Assembly: GCF_012271765.1 (NCBI RefSeq)
Contig: NZ_VRKO01000005.1
Span: 1-64,000 of the forward strand
Source of the DNA: Erwinia rhapontici
GTDB taxonomy: Bacteria > Pseudomonadota > Gammaproteobacteria > Enterobacterales > Enterobacteriaceae
Reading direction: 5' to 3'
DNA length: 64,000 nt
The notes beneath the pieces were generated by a model. That model was given only the letters and a program-made list of their open reading frames with translations, made no database searches and had not been told where the DNA came from. Shown here piece after piece: positions 8,260 through 20,108 of this stretch (position 1 is the stretch's first letter; the number at the start of each line of letters is the position of its first letter). Both the position numbers and the translations under genes were made by a program.

Positions 8260-8288
8260 ATATTACGCATTTTTTCAGGAAGATGAAA
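8260..8288 (-). promoter_or_regulatory. Promoter of the dusB-fis operon
   Basis: On the minus strand TTTCAT (plus positions 8283-8288) and TAATAT (8260-8265) are spaced 17 bp apart. They match the known E. coli fis promoter, including the G/C-rich ACGCCGCC discriminator after the -10 box that makes it stringently controlled. An A/T-rich tract suited to Fis, IHF and UP-element contacts lies just upstream. Confidence 0.85.
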
Positions 8289-8344
8289 GGCCAAACTTTG
8301 AACAATCCGCTGTTGCGGATCAAGGAATCATCGTACCTGGCAGC

Positions 8345-8440
8345 GGAATTAATATTATAATTATATAAAACAATGAATTAAAAAAATACGACGAAATTGT
8401 GTACAAAGATTTTTCTTTTTTTGTGACCCGGATAACAACA
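8345..8440. other. A/T-rich tract upstream of the fis promoter
   Basis: Nearly 100 bp of very A/T-rich sequence lie upstream of the dusB-fis promoter and behind the prmA stop codon. In E. coli the matching region binds Fis (autorepression), IHF and CRP. Individual sites were not resolved here. No coding sequence is seen. Confidence 0.55.
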
Positions 8441-8528
8441 TAAATCACGCCAGTTGAGCCGTTATTCGAGACATATGACGTGATGAACGTGCTGACACAG
8501 CTTATCCGGGCTGCGCCAGCCGGTTATT

Positions 8529-9410
8529 TTATCGGCGAATACCCGTAATGCGACACCACTCTTCTTTCTCTGCCACGGGATCCAGCGTGAAGGTTTCCGC
8601 GTAAGCTTCACATACGCTGTCAGCCTGACTGGCCAGCACGCCTGAAAGGCCAAGATGACCGCCTGTTTTAGGCAGGACGCTAATCAGCGGTGCCAGCTCG
8701 CGCAGTGGGCCTGCCAGGATATTCGCCACCACCACATCAGCAATAAGGTTGTCTGGTTGCTGGTGTGGCAGATACAGCGAGAGACGCTCTGATACGCCGT
8801 TACGTTGTGCATTGTCACGGCTGGCCTGAATTGCCTGCGGATCGATGTCAATACCGATAGCGGCAGCAGCACCCAGCTTCAAAGCAGCAATCGCCAGAAT
8901 GCCGGAACCACAGCCGAAATCGATCACGGTTTTACCTTCCAGGTCCAGACCATCCAGCCAGGCCAGACAAAGTGCGGTGGTCGGGTGGGTGCCGGTACCA
9001 AACGCCAGGCCCGGGTCGAGCATCACGTTTACCGCAGTAGGATCGGGCACATCGCGCCAGCTTGGGCAGATCCACAGGCGCTGTCCGAAGCGCATCGGGT
9101 GGAAGTTATCCATCCACTCACGTTCCCAGTCTTTGTCCTCGATCTGCTCAATCTTATGGTGAAAACCAGCGCCCAGCAGCGGATGCTGTTCCAGCCCGGC
9201 AATCACATCGGGCATCTCAGTTTCAGCATCGAACAGGCCAATCACATCGGTATCACCCCACAGACGCGTTTCGCCCGGTAAGGGTTCAAACACCGGATTG
9301 TCGTGGGTATCCTGGAAGGTCACCGACACGGCGCCATTTTCAATCAGTGCATCACCCAGCTCTTCAGCCTGAGCGCCGGTGGTATTAAGCTTCATTTGGA
9401 TCCAAGGCAT
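8529..9410 (-). CDS. prmA: Ribosomal protein L11 methyltransferase
   Basis: This 293-residue cytoplasmic enzyme trimethylates ribosomal protein L11 using S-adenosylmethionine. The N-terminal substrate-recognition domain ([12 protein letters not shown]) is joined to a class I methyltransferase fold with the SAM-binding DFGCGSG at residues 164-170 and an ANIL motif later. The start at 9410 matches E. coli in length and sequence; a longer in-frame extension of 57 residues lies inside panF and is rejected. The gene starts 10 bp after the panF stop codon, forming the usual yhdT-panF-prmA operon. Confidence 0.97.
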   Translation of the reverse strand: MPWIQMKLNTTGAQAEELGDALIENGAVSVTFQDTHDNPVFEPLPGETRLWGDTDVIGLFDAETEMPDVIAGLEQHPLLGAGFHHKIEQIEDKDWEREWMDNFHPMRFGQRLWICPSWRDVPDPTAVNVMLDPGLAFGTGTHPTTALCLAWLDGLDLEGKTVIDFGCGSGILAIAALKLGAAAAIGIDIDPQAIQASRDNAQRNGVSERLSLYLPHQQPDNLIADVVVANILAGPLRELAPLISVLPKTGGHLGLSGVLASQADSVCEAYAETFTLDPVAEKEEWCRITGIRR

Positions 9411-9420
9411 AATAATCTCT

Positions 9421-10881
9421 TCATTCAATCGGAGTGTGGGCAGTCGTCGCCAGGGTGTCAGAGTGACCAAAACGGTTGCCAATAATAAAGGCCAGCAAGC
9501 TGAGTAACAGTGCCGGAACAATCGGGTGGAACCCCCAGGGTTGCAGCGACAGGCTGGCCAGCAGGGTGTAACAGGCCGCACCCGATACCATACTGCTCAG
9601 TGCGCCAGCCGCGTTGGCTCTTTCCCAGTACAACCCCAGCACCAGCGGCCAGAGGAATACGGCTTCCAGCCCGCCAAAGGCCAGCAGATTCAGCCAGATA
9701 ATCATATCGGGTGGATTCCAGGCCGCCACCAGCAACAGGAGCCCCAGTATCAGCGTCACCAGCGAGGATAAGCGCTTCAACAGCGGTTCATTATCCAGCT
9801 GATGCGGTCGCATCCGCAGATAGAGATCTTTGACGATCGTTGCCGACGATTGTAGCAGCTGTGCGTTAATGGTGGACATGATCGCCGCCATCGGCGCCGC
9901 AAGAAAGATCCCGGCAGCCAGTGGTGGCAGTACCTGGATCATTAACGTTGGGATCACCTGGTCCGGGATCTGTAAATCCGGGATCACCGCGCGTCCTAAA
10001 GCCCCTGCGAGATGCATACCAAACATCAGAACGGCAACGACCACGGTGCCAAGCAGGATCGCCAGATGTACGGCTTTACTGTCTTTATAGGAGATGCAAC
10101 GTACCGCCGTGTGTGGCAGACCAATAACGCCAAAGCACACCAGCACAGAGAAAGAGGCAAGGAATGTCGGGGTCAGAATGTTATCAACACCTGTCGATGA
10201 CACCAGTTTTGGATCAATATGCTGTAGGGTTTCTACGGCCTTATGCATCCCGCCAGCGGCATGGATCACGGCGAACAGCAGCAGGAAGGTGCCTGCCAGC
10301 ATCACCAGGCCTTGCATAGCATCATTAAGGACGCTGGCACGGAAGCCACCAAACGCCGTATACAAAGCGATGGAGATGCCAAAAATCAGCAGTCCGGTAT
10401 CGTAAGGGATCCCCGCAGCGGTTTCCAACAGACGTGCACCGCCGATGAACTGCACGGTCATGGCACCAATAAATGCGACCAGCAGGCTGATACTTGCCAG
10501 CCAGACCAGCATTGGGCTGCGGTAGCGTGCATACAGCATATCGTTAAGCGTCACGGCATTATAACGCCGCGCCAGAATGGCAAACTTCTTACCCAAAATC
10601 CCCAGTGACAGCCATACGGCAGGCACCTGTACCATCGACAGTAGCACCCATCCTAGTCCGTATTTATAGGCGGCGCCTGGGCCACCAATAAACGAGCTGG
10701 CGCTGATATAGGTGGTGGTCAGTGTCATGGCCAGCACGAAGCCACCCATTGAACGGCTGCCGAGGAAGTATTCACTCAGGAAGCTGCCCTCACGGCGCTG
10801 ACGCATGGCGTACACAGAGAGTCCGGCAACCAGTAACAGGTAGCCAATTAGAGGCAAAATAATGTCAAGCTTCACCGTCAT
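9421..10881 (-). CDS. panF: Sodium/pantothenate symporter
   Basis: This 486-residue inner-membrane protein of the sodium:solute symporter (SSF) family imports pantothenate with Na+ for coenzyme A synthesis. About twelve to thirteen hydrophobic segments are visible from residue 7 onward. The family motifs [14 protein letters not shown] and [12 protein letters not shown] are well conserved with E. coli PanF (483 residues). The start overlaps the end of yhdT by 17 bp, which suggests translational coupling. The prmA gene follows 10 bp downstream. Confidence 0.96.
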   Translation of the reverse strand: MTVKLDIILPLIGYLLLVAGLSVYAMRQRREGSFLSEYFLGSRSMGGFVLAMTLTTTYISASSFIGGPGAAYKYGLGWVLLSMVQVPAVWLSLGILGKKFAILARRYNAVTLNDMLYARYRSPMLVWLASISLLVAFIGAMTVQFIGGARLLETAAGIPYDTGLLIFGISIALYTAFGGFRASVLNDAMQGLVMLAGTFLLLFAVIHAAGGMHKAVETLQHIDPKLVSSTGVDNILTPTFLASFSVLVCFGVIGLPHTAVRCISYKDSKAVHLAILLGTVVVAVLMFGMHLAGALGRAVIPDLQIPDQVIPTLMIQVLPPLAAGIFLAAPMAAIMSTINAQLLQSSATIVKDLYLRMRPHQLDNEPLLKRLSSLVTLILGLLLLVAAWNPPDMIIWLNLLAFGGLEAVFLWPLVLGLYWERANAAGALSSMVSGAACYTLLASLSLQPWGFHPIVPALLLSLLAFIIGNRFGHSDTLATTAHTPIE

Positions 10882-11107
10882 CCTCCAGAGGAATATCGCG
10901 GAAGATGACGCGAACCATCAGCCAGCAGAGAAAAATGAACAAACCGGGCACCAGCAGGCAGGCGATTTCAAACCAGTGCGGCAGTCCGGTGACACCTTGC
11001 ACATCGTCCGGTAGCCAGGCTGACAGCGCCCAACAGGCAAGATAAGCCACTGCCAGCCAGAATGACCAGCGCGCTTCACGGTGGGCCTGAATAAAACGTT
11101 TTTCCAT
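10865..11107 (-). CDS. yhdT: Small membrane protein YhdT (DUF997)
   Basis: This 80-residue inner-membrane protein of the DUF997 family has no known biochemical function. Two hydrophobic segments lie at about residues 16-32 and 47-69, ending with the conserved RDIPLEDD. The start at 11107 gives the E. coli length of 80; a longer open frame extends upstream through repeat sequence and is rejected. It overlaps panF by 17 bp and is always found with it, so a role in PanF assembly or activity is a reasonable guess only. Confidence 0.93.
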   Translation of the reverse strand: MEKRFIQAHREARWSFWLAVAYLACWALSAWLPDDVQGVTGLPHWFEIACLLVPGLFIFLCWLMVRVIFRDIPLEDDGEA

Positions 11108-11121
11108 GCGTTTCTTCCCCA

Positions 11122-11151
11122 AAATAAGAAGGGGCCGAATAATCGGCCCCT
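11122..11151 (-). terminator. Terminator of the accBC operon
   Basis: The stem AGGGGCCGA/TCGGCCCCT with a short A/T loop lies at 11130-11151. On the minus strand it is followed by TTCTTATTTT. It lies beyond the REP-like cluster, about 150 nt after the accC stop codon and just before the yhdT start. Confidence 0.75.
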
Positions 11152-11173
11152 CTGCATACAGCGAACTCTGCTG

Positions 11174-11297
11174 GCGGGTCGGGCATGCCCGACCGCTACG
11201 ATAGGGCGGGAATGCCCCCGTAGAGGTCAGACATGCCCGCCCCCCTACGCTATGGTGGGTATGCACCCTCCTGTAGAGGGCAGGCACGCCTGACCCG
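11174..11297. repeat. Cluster of REP-like G/C-rich palindromes
   Basis: About five short imperfect palindromes are packed into 124 bp between accC and yhdT. Each has a core like GGGCATGCCC or GGGTATGCACCC followed by CTACG or TGTAG. The best is GGTCGGGCATGCCCGACC at 11177-11194. A related unit lies at 29287-29309 after tldD. They resemble the REP/palindromic-unit class of enterobacteria and probably protect the 3' end of the accBC mRNA or bind gyrase or IHF. This assignment is by analogy. Confidence 0.7.
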
Positions 11298-11303
11298 GGC
11301 CAA

Positions 11304-12653
11304 TTATTTCTCTTGCAGGCCGAGTTTTTTCTCCAGATAGTGGATATTCGTTCCACCGTGCTGGAAGTTCTCGTCCGACATGATTTTCATCTGCAGTTCG
11401 ATGTTGGTCTTAATTCCGTCGATGATCAGCTCCGCCAGCGCATTTTTCATGCGTGAAATAGCCACATCGCGGTTTTCACCGAAGGTAATCAGCTTACCAA
11501 TCATTGAGTCATAGTACGGCGGCACGCTATAACCGGCGTAGATATGAGATTCCCAACGCACACCAAATCCACCTGGTGCATGGAAGCGGGTGATTTTGCC
11601 TGGGCTTGGCAGGAAGGTGTTGGCATCTTCAGCGTTAATACGGCATTCCACCGCATGACCGCGAATGATCACTTCTTCCTGTTTGATCGACAGCGGCTGA
11701 CCGGCAGCAATACGCAGCTGCTCTTTAATCAGGTCAACGCCTGTGATCATCTCCGTCACCGGATGCTCTACCTGAATACGGGTGTTCATCTCAATGAAGT
11801 AGAACTCACCGTTTTCATACAGGAACTCGAAGGTGCCGGCGCCACGATAGCCAATATCAACACAGGCTTTCGAGCAGCGCTCGCCGATGTAACGGCGCAT
11901 CTCTTCAGTGATACCTGGTGCTGGCGCTTCTTCCACGACTTTCTGGTGACGACGCTGCATTGAGCAGTCACGTTCAGCCAGATAGATAGCGTTGCCCTGA
12001 CCGTCAGCCAAAATCTGAATTTCGATATGGCGTGGGTTTTCCAGGTATTTTTCCATGTAAACCATGTCGTTGTTGAAAGCCGCTTTGGCTTCCGCTTTCG
12101 TCATGTTGATGGATTGTTCCAGGTCTTTGTCGCCGCGCACAACGCGCATACCACGACCGCCGCCGCCGCCGGAGGCTTTAATAATGACCGGATAGCCGAT
12201 GCGTTTTGCGAAGGCACGGTTTTTATCCATATCTTCGGTTAACGGGCCATCGGAGCCTGGCACCGTCGGAACACCTGCTTTCTTCATCGCGGTGATTGCC
12301 GACACTTTATCGCCCATCAGGCGGATAGTTTCTGCTTTCGGCCCGATAAAGATAAAGCCAGAGCGTTCAACCTGCTCGGCAAAGTCAGCATTCTCAGACA
12401 AGAAACCGTAGCCTGGGTGGATAGCAACAGACCCGGTGATCTCAGCGGCTGAAATCAGTGCCGGGATGTTCAGATAGCTTTTCACTGACGGTGGCGGGCC
12501 AATACAGACCGTTTCATCTGCCAGCAGTACGTGCTTCAGATCGCGGTCCGCAGTGGAGTGCACTGCCACAGTCTTGATGCCCAGTTCTTTACAGGCGCGG
12601 AGAATTCGCAGCGCGATTTCACCACGGTTAGCAATTACAATTTTATCCAGCAT
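11304..12653 (-). CDS. accC: Acetyl-CoA carboxylase, biotin carboxylase subunit
   Basis: This 449-residue cytoplasmic subunit carboxylates biotin on AccB using ATP and bicarbonate, the first half-reaction of fatty acid synthesis. The order is an N-terminal biotin carboxylase fold ([17 protein letters not shown]), an ATP-grasp domain with the glycine-rich loop [10 protein letters not shown] at about 159-168, the [14 protein letters not shown] active-site segment near 288-301, and the C-terminal biotin carboxylase domain. Length is identical to E. coli AccC. It lies 11 bp after accB in the same operon. Confidence 0.98.
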   Translation of the reverse strand: MLDKIVIANRGEIALRILRACKELGIKTVAVHSTADRDLKHVLLADETVCIGPPPSVKSYLNIPALISAAEITGSVAIHPGYGFLSENADFAEQVERSGFIFIGPKAETIRLMGDKVSAITAMKKAGVPTVPGSDGPLTEDMDKNRAFAKRIGYPVIIKASGGGGGRGMRVVRGDKDLEQSINMTKAEAKAAFNNDMVYMEKYLENPRHIEIQILADGQGNAIYLAERDCSMQRRHQKVVEEAPAPGITEEMRRYIGERCSKACVDIGYRGAGTFEFLYENGEFYFIEMNTRIQVEHPVTEMITGVDLIKEQLRIAAGQPLSIKQEEVIIRGHAVECRINAEDANTFLPSPGKITRFHAPGGFGVRWESHIYAGYSVPPYYDSMIGKLITFGENRDVAISRMKNALAELIIDGIKTNIELQMKIMSDENFQHGGTNIHYLEKKLGLQEK

Positions 12654-12664
12654 GGCTCGCCTCG

Positions 12665-13135
12665 TTATTCGATGACTACCAGCGGCTCGTCAAACTCAAC
12701 AGGCTGACCGCTTTCGACCAGAATCGCTTTCACAATGCCGGATTTATCGGCTTCGATCTGGTTCATCATTTTCATCGCTTCAACGATGCACAGGGTGTCA
12801 CCGGCGTTAACTTTCTGACCGATTTCCACAAAGGCTTTCGCATCCGGGCTTGGGGTACGATAGAAAGTACCGACCATAGGAGAACGCACGATATGGCCAC
12901 TGATCTCAGCAGCTGCAGGCGCTTCCATTACCGGAGCGGTAGCCGGAGCGACAGCGTTAGCCAGTGCAGGCTGCTGCATCATTGGTGCAGCATAGGCCTG
13001 CTGCATCATCGGGTAACCAACGTTAACTGGTGCACGGCTAATGCGAACAGACTCTTCGCCTTCAGAGATTTCCAGTTCAGCGATGCCTGATTCTTCAACC
13101 AGTTCGATCAGTTTTTTAATCTTACGAATATCCAT
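12665..13135 (-). CDS. accB: Acetyl-CoA carboxylase, biotin carboxyl carrier protein
   Basis: This 156-residue protein carries biotin between biotin carboxylase and the carboxyltransferase AccAD. An N-terminal helical domain is followed by a linker rich in Ala, Pro, Met and Gln (about residues 36-76) and the biotinyl domain with Lys122 in the EAMKMMN motif. This matches E. coli, including length. It is the first gene of accBC. In E. coli the operon is autoregulated by AccB and growth rate; the leader here lies in or behind aroQ, which ends 20 bp upstream, so transcription from aroQ may also contribute. Confidence 0.98.
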   Translation of the reverse strand: MDIRKIKKLIELVEESGIAELEISEGEESVRISRAPVNVGYPMMQQAYAAPMMQQPALANAVAPATAPVMEAPAAAEISGHIVRSPMVGTFYRTPSPDAKAFVEIGQKVNAGDTLCIVEAMKMMNQIEADKSGIVKAILVESGQPVEFDEPLVVIE

Positions 13136-13155
13136 GATGTGGTTCCGTACTCTGT

Positions 13156-13608
13156 TTAATGAGATGGTGACAGGCGTTTGACTGCCGTCTGTAAAGCCCA
13201 GGAATAACCGTCGACGCCAAGTCCACAGATCACGCCGGCAGAAATATCAGAAAGATACGAATGATGACGAAAGGGCTCACGGGCATGCACGTTTGACAGA
13301 TGAACCTCGATAAACGGGATGCTGACTGCCAGCAGTGCGTCACGCAATGCCACGCTGGTGTGTGTGAATGCAGCCGGGTTTATGACGATATAATCGACAT
13401 TGCCTTTCGCCTCATGTATGCGATCGATCAGCGCATATTCCGCATTAGACTGGAGATGACTCAGTGTGACGTTAAGCGCGTTAGCCTGCGAGGTCAGATC
13501 GCTGACAATCTCGGCCAGCGTGGTATGACCATACTTTTCAGGCTCACGGGTTCCCAACATATTCAGATTGGGGCCGTTCAAAAGCAGTACGTGCAACTTA
13601 TCCGTCAT
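13156..13608 (-). CDS. aroQ: 3-dehydroquinate dehydratase, type II
   Basis: This 150-residue enzyme converts 3-dehydroquinate to 3-dehydroshikimate in the shikimate pathway. It has the flavodoxin-like fold of dodecameric type II enzymes. [17 protein letters not shown] at the N-terminus carries the catalytic Tyr and Arg, and PAAFTHTS and [11 protein letters not shown] form the rest of the active site. The start at 13608 follows an AGGAG located 12 nt upstream; a longer frame would add 37 residues without homology. E. coli itself uses the unrelated type I enzyme AroD, while Erwinia, Pantoea and Yersinia relatives carry aroQ next to accB. Confidence 0.96.
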   Translation of the reverse strand: MTDKLHVLLLNGPNLNMLGTREPEKYGHTTLAEIVSDLTSQANALNVTLSHLQSNAEYALIDRIHEAKGNVDYIVINPAAFTHTSVALRDALLAVSIPFIEVHLSNVHAREPFRHHSYLSDISAGVICGLGVDGYSWALQTAVKRLSPSH

Positions 13609-13836
13609 CTTGCTGCTATCTCCTGCGATAATAATGGCATCGCACAAAATACATCGCCAAAGCCAGTTTGTCACCTTTTCAGATGAAATTTGGCAAAGGC
13701 CACGAATGAAGTCGGGCATTATAACGATATCAACGCAATTAGCAGCTAAATACTGGTCGTATCAGCGAAGATGATCAACCACACCCGGTTAAAAAGGCAG
13801 GGTTGATCGCTGAAGATGTGGGGTGGAACACAGTAA

Positions 13837-14448
13837 TCAGGATTTACCTGGCAACCACTTACGTAGCTTTTTGTAACGCCATGCCAGCAAGATCGCGGCA
13901 ATTAACGCATAAATCCACGGCTGAGGGGAAAGGATTTTTACCGACCACAGATAATGAACCGGTGCCAGGATAGCCACCAGATAGACGGCATTGTGCAGTG
14001 TTTGCCAGCGCTTACCCAATGTGCGCTGTGCCCGCTGGAACGATGTGACAGCCAGCAGTAGCAGCACGATCCAGCAAATAATACCGAGTGTCAGGTAAGG
14101 GCGTGAGATCAGCTCTGATCCCAGCAGACCGAGATTACTGATCCCCAGTTCGAGTAATGAGTAGCTCACCAGATGCAGCGTGGCCCAGGCAAAGCACCAT
14201 AATCCCAGCAGGCGGCGTACACGAATCAGCAGCGGTTGCTTACCGTAGCGTGCCAGCGGCGTTACCGCGAGGGAGGCCAGCAAAAATTTTAATGCCATTC
14301 TGCCGGTAAAATGCTGGATATCTTTGGCCGGGTCGGCACTGAACCAGCCCTGATCAATCGAGAGCAGCAGCCACAATAGCGGCAAAAAGCCCGCCAGATG
14401 CAGCAACACCTTCAGGCCTGTAATCTGTTTTAACGACAGGCGCACCAT
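13837..14448 (-). CDS. msrQ: Heme-binding membrane subunit MsrQ of methionine sulfoxide reductase
   Basis: This 203-residue inner-membrane b-type cytochrome (formerly YedZ) passes electrons from the quinone pool to periplasmic MsrP. Six hydrophobic segments are visible. Histidines in TLHLVSY, TLHNAVY and APVHYLW are the expected heme ligands of the ferric-reductase-like (FRD) family. The start codon directly follows the msrP stop codon (TAAATG), so the two genes are translationally coupled. E. coli has the pair at another locus under msrRS control; no two-component genes are present here. Confidence 0.95.
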   Translation of the reverse strand: MVRLSLKQITGLKVLLHLAGFLPLLWLLLSIDQGWFSADPAKDIQHFTGRMALKFLLASLAVTPLARYGKQPLLIRVRRLLGLWCFAWATLHLVSYSLLELGISNLGLLGSELISRPYLTLGIICWIVLLLLAVTSFQRAQRTLGKRWQTLHNAVYLVAILAPVHYLWSVKILSPQPWIYALIAAILLAWRYKKLRKWLPGKS

Positions 14449-15453
14449 TTAGAAATTCTCCCGCAGATCCAGCCCGCGGTAGAGGGAAGCAACCTGTTCA
14501 GCATAACCGTTAAACAGCAGCGTTGGCTGGCGTTTGACATCAAGAATACCGCCGGAGCCGATAAAACGTTCGGTTGCCTGTGACCAGCGTGGGTGATCGA
14601 CGTGAGGATTCACATTGGCGAAGAAACCATATTCATTGCCTGCCAGCTGATTCCAGGTTGTTGGGGGCATATCTTTCACCAGGGTGATTTTTACTATCGA
14701 CTTGATACCTTTAAAACCGTATTTCCACGGCACTGTCAGGCGAATGGGCGCACCGTTTTGTGGGGGCAGCGCTTTGCCATATACGCCGGTGGTTAACAGC
14801 GTGAGTGGGTGCATGGCTTCATCCAACCGCAGGCCTTCTACGTAAGGATAATCCAGCCCCCCGCCGATAAAGCGGTCCTGCTGGCCTGGCATCTGATCGG
14901 GCGCGTAGAGCGTCTGGAAAGCAACATAGCGTGCATTGCTGGTGGGTTCGGCAGCCTTCAGCAGTTTACCCAGCTCGAAACCGATCCACGGCACTACCAT
15001 GGACCAGGCTTCGACACAGCGCATACGGTAAATGCGCTGCTCCAGTGGAAAGCGCTTAAAGATATCATCCATATCAAGCGTGAGCGGCTTGCCAACTTCA
15101 CCGCCGATCTGGATCTTCCAGTCGGTGGTTTTTAATGTGCCGGCATTGGCGGCAGGATCCGCTTTATCCAACCCAAACTCGTAAAAGTTATTATAGCCAG
15201 TGACCTTGTCTTCTGGCGTCAGCGCAAGGTCTGCCTGATAAAGTGCGGGTTTGCTAAATTCTAATGCTTTACCGGATGCCGCCTTCGGGCGGTCATTACC
15301 TTTAAACCATGACAGCACATCAGCGCGAGCGGCGGTGGGCAGGGAAAGTGCAGCCGCACTCAACCCGAGGGTTTTGAGCAGCGTACGACGGCGCGTATTA
15401 AAGACGCTCTCCGGCGTGACATCATTTTCAGTCAGTTTGTTGATGGTTTTCAT
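14449..15453 (-). CDS. msrP: Periplasmic methionine sulfoxide reductase, molybdopterin subunit MsrP
   Basis: This 334-residue molybdoenzyme (formerly YedY) repairs methionine sulfoxide in periplasmic proteins. A twin-arginine signal RRRTLLK lies at residues 21-27 with cleavage probably after AARA at 44, so it is exported folded by Tat. The molybdenum ligand is Cys146 in YRMRCVEAW. The start at 15453 gives the E. coli length of 334; a 35-residue upstream extension lies in front of the signal peptide and is rejected. It is cotranscribed with msrQ. Confidence 0.96.
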   Translation of the reverse strand: MKTINKLTENDVTPESVFNTRRRTLLKTLGLSAAALSLPTAARADVLSWFKGNDRPKAASGKALEFSKPALYQADLALTPEDKVTGYNNFYEFGLDKADPAANAGTLKTTDWKIQIGGEVGKPLTLDMDDIFKRFPLEQRIYRMRCVEAWSMVVPWIGFELGKLLKAAEPTSNARYVAFQTLYAPDQMPGQQDRFIGGGLDYPYVEGLRLDEAMHPLTLLTTGVYGKALPPQNGAPIRLTVPWKYGFKGIKSIVKITLVKDMPPTTWNQLAGNEYGFFANVNPHVDHPRWSQATERFIGSGGILDVKRQPTLLFNGYAEQVASLYRGLDLRENF

Positions 15454-15587
15454 CTGTGACCCTTGCTCAGGTATGGGTAATAACCCTGAGCATGGCGCAG
15501 TGCCACGATTTAAGCGAATACTGGCGAAAAAATATGAAATTTCCTGGGAGAAAGGCATCCCTCGCCATCATAGCGAGGGACATAGCA

Positions 15588-16565
15588 TTAGCGGATACGC
15601 ACCAGGGTACGGCCAGTAATCTCGTTATTCAGCAGTTTTTCAGCGGCGCTGGCGGCTTCTGACAGGGGAACCTCAGTAGTGGCCTGTTGATAAAACGATG
15701 CTGGCAGCACTTTCAGCAGACGTTTCCAGGCTTCACGACGACGTGGTGCTGGCGTCATCACGGAATCCACCCCTTGCAGACGGACATTACGCAGGATAAA
15801 AGGCATGACGCTGGTGGGCAGGGCAAAGCCACCTGCCAGGCCGCACGCAGCGACCACACCGTTGTAGTTCATCTGCGCCAGCACACTGGCCAGCACCTGA
15901 TCGCCTGCGGTATCGACCGCCCCTGCCCAGCGTTGTTTCTCCAGCGGCCGCGCCACCGAACTGAATGCACTGCGCGGCAGCACCTCGCGTGCCCCCAACT
16001 GATTGAGGTAGTCATGCGTTGATTCGCGTCCGCTGACGGCCACAACGTGATAACCGAGTGCACTGAGCAGTGCGATGGCGGTGCTTCCCACGCCACCGCT
16101 GGCACCCGTGACCAATATTTCACCGCTTTCTGGCGTCACGCCGCCTTCTTCCAGCGCCATAACACACAGCATGGCGGTAAACCCGGCCGTACCAATGATC
16201 ATCGCCTGGCGGCCATCCATGCCTTCTGGCATCGGGACCAGCCAGTCTGCTTTAACACGTGCCTGTTCGGCCAGGCCGCCCCAGTGGTTTTCACCTACGC
16301 CCCAGCCCGTTAGCAGCACCGGCTGACCGCTGTGGAAACGGGGATCGCTACTGGTATGCACTTTCCCGGCAAAATCGATACCGGGCACCATCGGAAACTG
16401 GCGGATAATCTTGCCCTTGCCGGTAATCGCCAGCGCATCTTTATAGTTAATACCCGACCAGTCCACATCGACCTTGACCTCGCCTTCCGGCAGGCTGTCA
16501 GCGCTAATGAACTTCACGGCAGCAACGGTTTTGCCTTCTGACTGTTCGAGAACCAGAGCCTGCAT
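15588..16565 (-). CDS. acuI: Acrylyl-CoA reductase (NADPH) / YhdH-type quinone oxidoreductase
   Basis: This 325-residue cytoplasmic medium-chain reductase reduces acrylyl-CoA to propionyl-CoA with NADPH, a detoxification step. It lacks zinc-binding cysteines, as expected for the YhdH/AcuI branch. The nucleotide-binding GASGGVGSTA lies in the Rossmann domain and VGENHWGGLAEQARVK in the catalytic domain. Sequence and length match E. coli AcuI (324). It is transcribed divergently from csrD, as in E. coli. GGAGATTCTC before the ATG is a good ribosome-binding site. Confidence 0.95.
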   Translation of the reverse strand: MQALVLEQSEGKTVAAVKFISADSLPEGEVKVDVDWSGINYKDALAITGKGKIIRQFPMVPGIDFAGKVHTSSDPRFHSGQPVLLTGWGVGENHWGGLAEQARVKADWLVPMPEGMDGRQAMIIGTAGFTAMLCVMALEEGGVTPESGEILVTGASGGVGSTAIALLSALGYHVVAVSGRESTHDYLNQLGAREVLPRSAFSSVARPLEKQRWAGAVDTAGDQVLASVLAQMNYNGVVAACGLAGGFALPTSVMPFILRNVRLQGVDSVMTPAPRRREAWKRLLKVLPASFYQQATTEVPLSEAASAAEKLLNNEITGRTLVRIR

Positions 16566-16791
16566 GAGAATCTCCTGAAAATAGTGGTTTCATTAATAAA
16601 AAGCGCCCTGTCAGGACTATACTCCTGGAAATGGACAATTATCTGACCCCGGGCAAGCAATCGGTGTGTGTGGTGTGTTATTTTTCACCGCGTCAGCTGT
16701 CAGATATGCACATTTTCCTGGTCATTTACATTTTGGTTGCGGTTCAGTGTTAATGACGTCTTCTTCACCCGCAACACAAATGGGCACAAGG

Positions 16792-18741
16792 ATGCGACTA
16801 ACCACCAAACTTTCTGCGATTATCACCCTGCTTTGCTCACTGGCCATGTTACTGATGCTGGTGGGCTGCGTACTGAGCTTCTTTTATCTTAGTAACCAGC
16901 GGGCAGAACATCGGATCCAGCGGATGGCGGACGATGTTGATAGCGCGTTATTCACACAATCCCCCCAACAGATAGAAGCATGGCTACGTCAGGTCATGAA
17001 TCCGTTACAAATCGAACGCGTTAAACTGAACAACGGTAATGCGCAACTGTTTCAGGTCACCCTTCATCAGCCGTCCCTCCTGGAAGACGAACCTAATCGC
17101 TATCGCCAGATACAGCTTCCGCTGACGCAACATCCCGGCATGACACTGCATATTCAGTGGGTCGACTCCACCCGTACCTGGTTTGCTTCCTTAATAGGGG
17201 CTACCAGTTTGTCGCTAATTATCGGTGTGGTCGCGATCATGACTTTATTGCTATGGCAGGCCAGGCGCTGGCTCCAGCAGCAATTACAAGGAATGGAACG
17301 GCTGGAGGAGCGCGCTGAAGCCGTGATCAAAGGAGAACGCGCTACGGTCAAATCGGGTTCAGTACATGAGTGGCCGCCTAAAGCCAGCAGCGCAATTGAC
17401 CTGTTGCTGGCCGATCTGAAAGAGGCAGGAGAGCAGCATAACCGCATTGATACGCTGATCCGTGCATTTGCGGCACAGGATGCCCGCACCGGCCTGAACA
17501 ACCGCCTGTTCTTTGATAATCAGCTCACCACACTGTTGGAGGATCCGGAGTCCGTTGGAACGCATGGCATGGTGATGATGATCCGCTTGCCAGATTTCGA
17601 CAGCCTGCGTGAGCGCTGGGGCCATGTGCAGGTGCAGGATTATCTGTTTGCGCTGGTCAATATGCTGTCGACTTTTGTGCTGCGCTATCCCGGTGCGCTG
17701 CTGGCTCGCTATTTTCGCAGTGACTTCGCCGTATTGCTCCCACATCGCAGTGTAAAGGATGCCGACGGTATTGCTTCTCAGTTGATTAAAGCAGTCGATA
17801 CTCTGCCATCAACGCGAATGTTGGATCGTGATGACATGATTCATATTGGTATCAGCGGCTGGCACAGCGGGCAGAGCACTCTTCAGGTGATGGAGAATGC
17901 CGAGCGGGCGACGCGTAACGCCACACTACAGGGCGGGAATAACTGGTCGGTGGGCGAGGGGGCTCAGCAGGATTTCGCGCGCGGAAGCGTGAAATGGCGC
18001 ACATTGCTGGAAAACACACTGAATCGTGGTGGTCCACGGCTTTATCAAAAACCGGCCGTTAACGCCAAGGGTGAAGTGCATCATCGCGAAATGATGCCAC
18101 GCATCTTTGACGGTGAAAAAGAGCTGTTATCCGCAGAGTATCTGCCTGTGATTCAGCAACTGGGTCTGGCAGAACGCTACGATCGACAGATGGTGAAACG
18201 TATTGTGACGTTGATCGAACTGTGGCCAGAAGAAACTCTTGCCATTCCGCTCACCCTCGACTCATTATTGCAGCGCTCATTCCTGAACTGGCTGCGTGAT
18301 AACCTGCTGCAATGTACTAAATCGCAAAGAAAACGTATTTTATTTGAACTTGCAGAAGCAGATGTGTGTCAACACATCAGCCGTTTAACGCCAGTGTTCC
18401 GATTACTCTACGGTTTTGGCTGTGGTGTGGCAGTGAATCAGGCCGGTTTAACGGTAGTGAGCACCGCGTATATCAAGCAGTTCCAGGTCAGGCTGATCAA
18501 GCTTCATCCCGGCCTGGTGCGCAATATTGATCGGCGTACTGAAAATCAGCTGTTTGTACAAAGCCTGCTGGAGAGTAGCAAGCAAACTTCCACTCAGGTT
18601 TTTGCTGCCGGGGTACGTTCCCGGGAAGAGTGGCAAACGCTGTTGGAGCTGGGAGTCACCGGTGGGCAGGGCGACTTTTTCGCTGCCTCAGAGCCGGTTA
18701 ATAGTAGCGTGAAAAAATATTCGCAAAGATATCGAGTTTAG
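16792..18741 (+). CDS. csrD: RNase E specificity factor CsrD (degenerate GGDEF/EAL protein)
   Basis: This 649-residue inner-membrane protein directs RNase E to the small RNAs CsrB and CsrC, thereby raising free CsrA. Two membrane segments (about residues 10-35 and 130-155) flank a periplasmic loop. They are followed by a HAMP-like linker, a GGDEF domain in which the signature is RSDF, and an EAL domain in which the catalytic residues are also lost. Both degenerate domains are the family hallmark, so no cyclic-di-GMP enzyme activity is expected. The start at 16792 (MRLTTKLS) is chosen by homology. An upstream frame of 42 codons without homology is rejected, although the Shine-Dalgarno AAGG is very close to this ATG. 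Confidence 0.9.
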   Translation: MRLTTKLSAIITLLCSLAMLLMLVGCVLSFFYLSNQRAEHRIQRMADDVDSALFTQSPQQIEAWLRQVMNPLQIERVKLNNGNAQLFQVTLHQPSLLEDEPNRYRQIQLPLTQHPGMTLHIQWVDSTRTWFASLIGATSLSLIIGVVAIMTLLLWQARRWLQQQLQGMERLEERAEAVIKGERATVKSGSVHEWPPKASSAIDLLLADLKEAGEQHNRIDTLIRAFAAQDARTGLNNRLFFDNQLTTLLEDPESVGTHGMVMMIRLPDFDSLRERWGHVQVQDYLFALVNMLSTFVLRYPGALLARYFRSDFAVLLPHRSVKDADGIASQLIKAVDTLPSTRMLDRDDMIHIGISGWHSGQSTLQVMENAERATRNATLQGGNNWSVGEGAQQDFARGSVKWRTLLENTLNRGGPRLYQKPAVNAKGEVHHREMMPRIFDGEKELLSAEYLPVIQQLGLAERYDRQMVKRIVTLIELWPEETLAIPLTLDSLLQRSFLNWLRDNLLQCTKSQRKRILFELAEADVCQHISRLTPVFRLLYGFGCGVAVNQAGLTVVSTAYIKQFQVRLIKLHPGLVRNIDRRTENQLFVQSLLESSKQTSTQVFAAGVRSREEWQTLLELGVTGGQGDFFAASEPVNSSVKKYSQRYRV

Positions 18742-20098
<1,357 letters not shown>

Positions 20099-20108
20099 TT
20101 TGCCTGAA

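Noticed and set aside
10865-11356. 163-codon version of yhdT
   Set aside because: The extra N-terminal part is translated from REP-like repeats and the accC end; the 80-residue form matches E. coli exactly.
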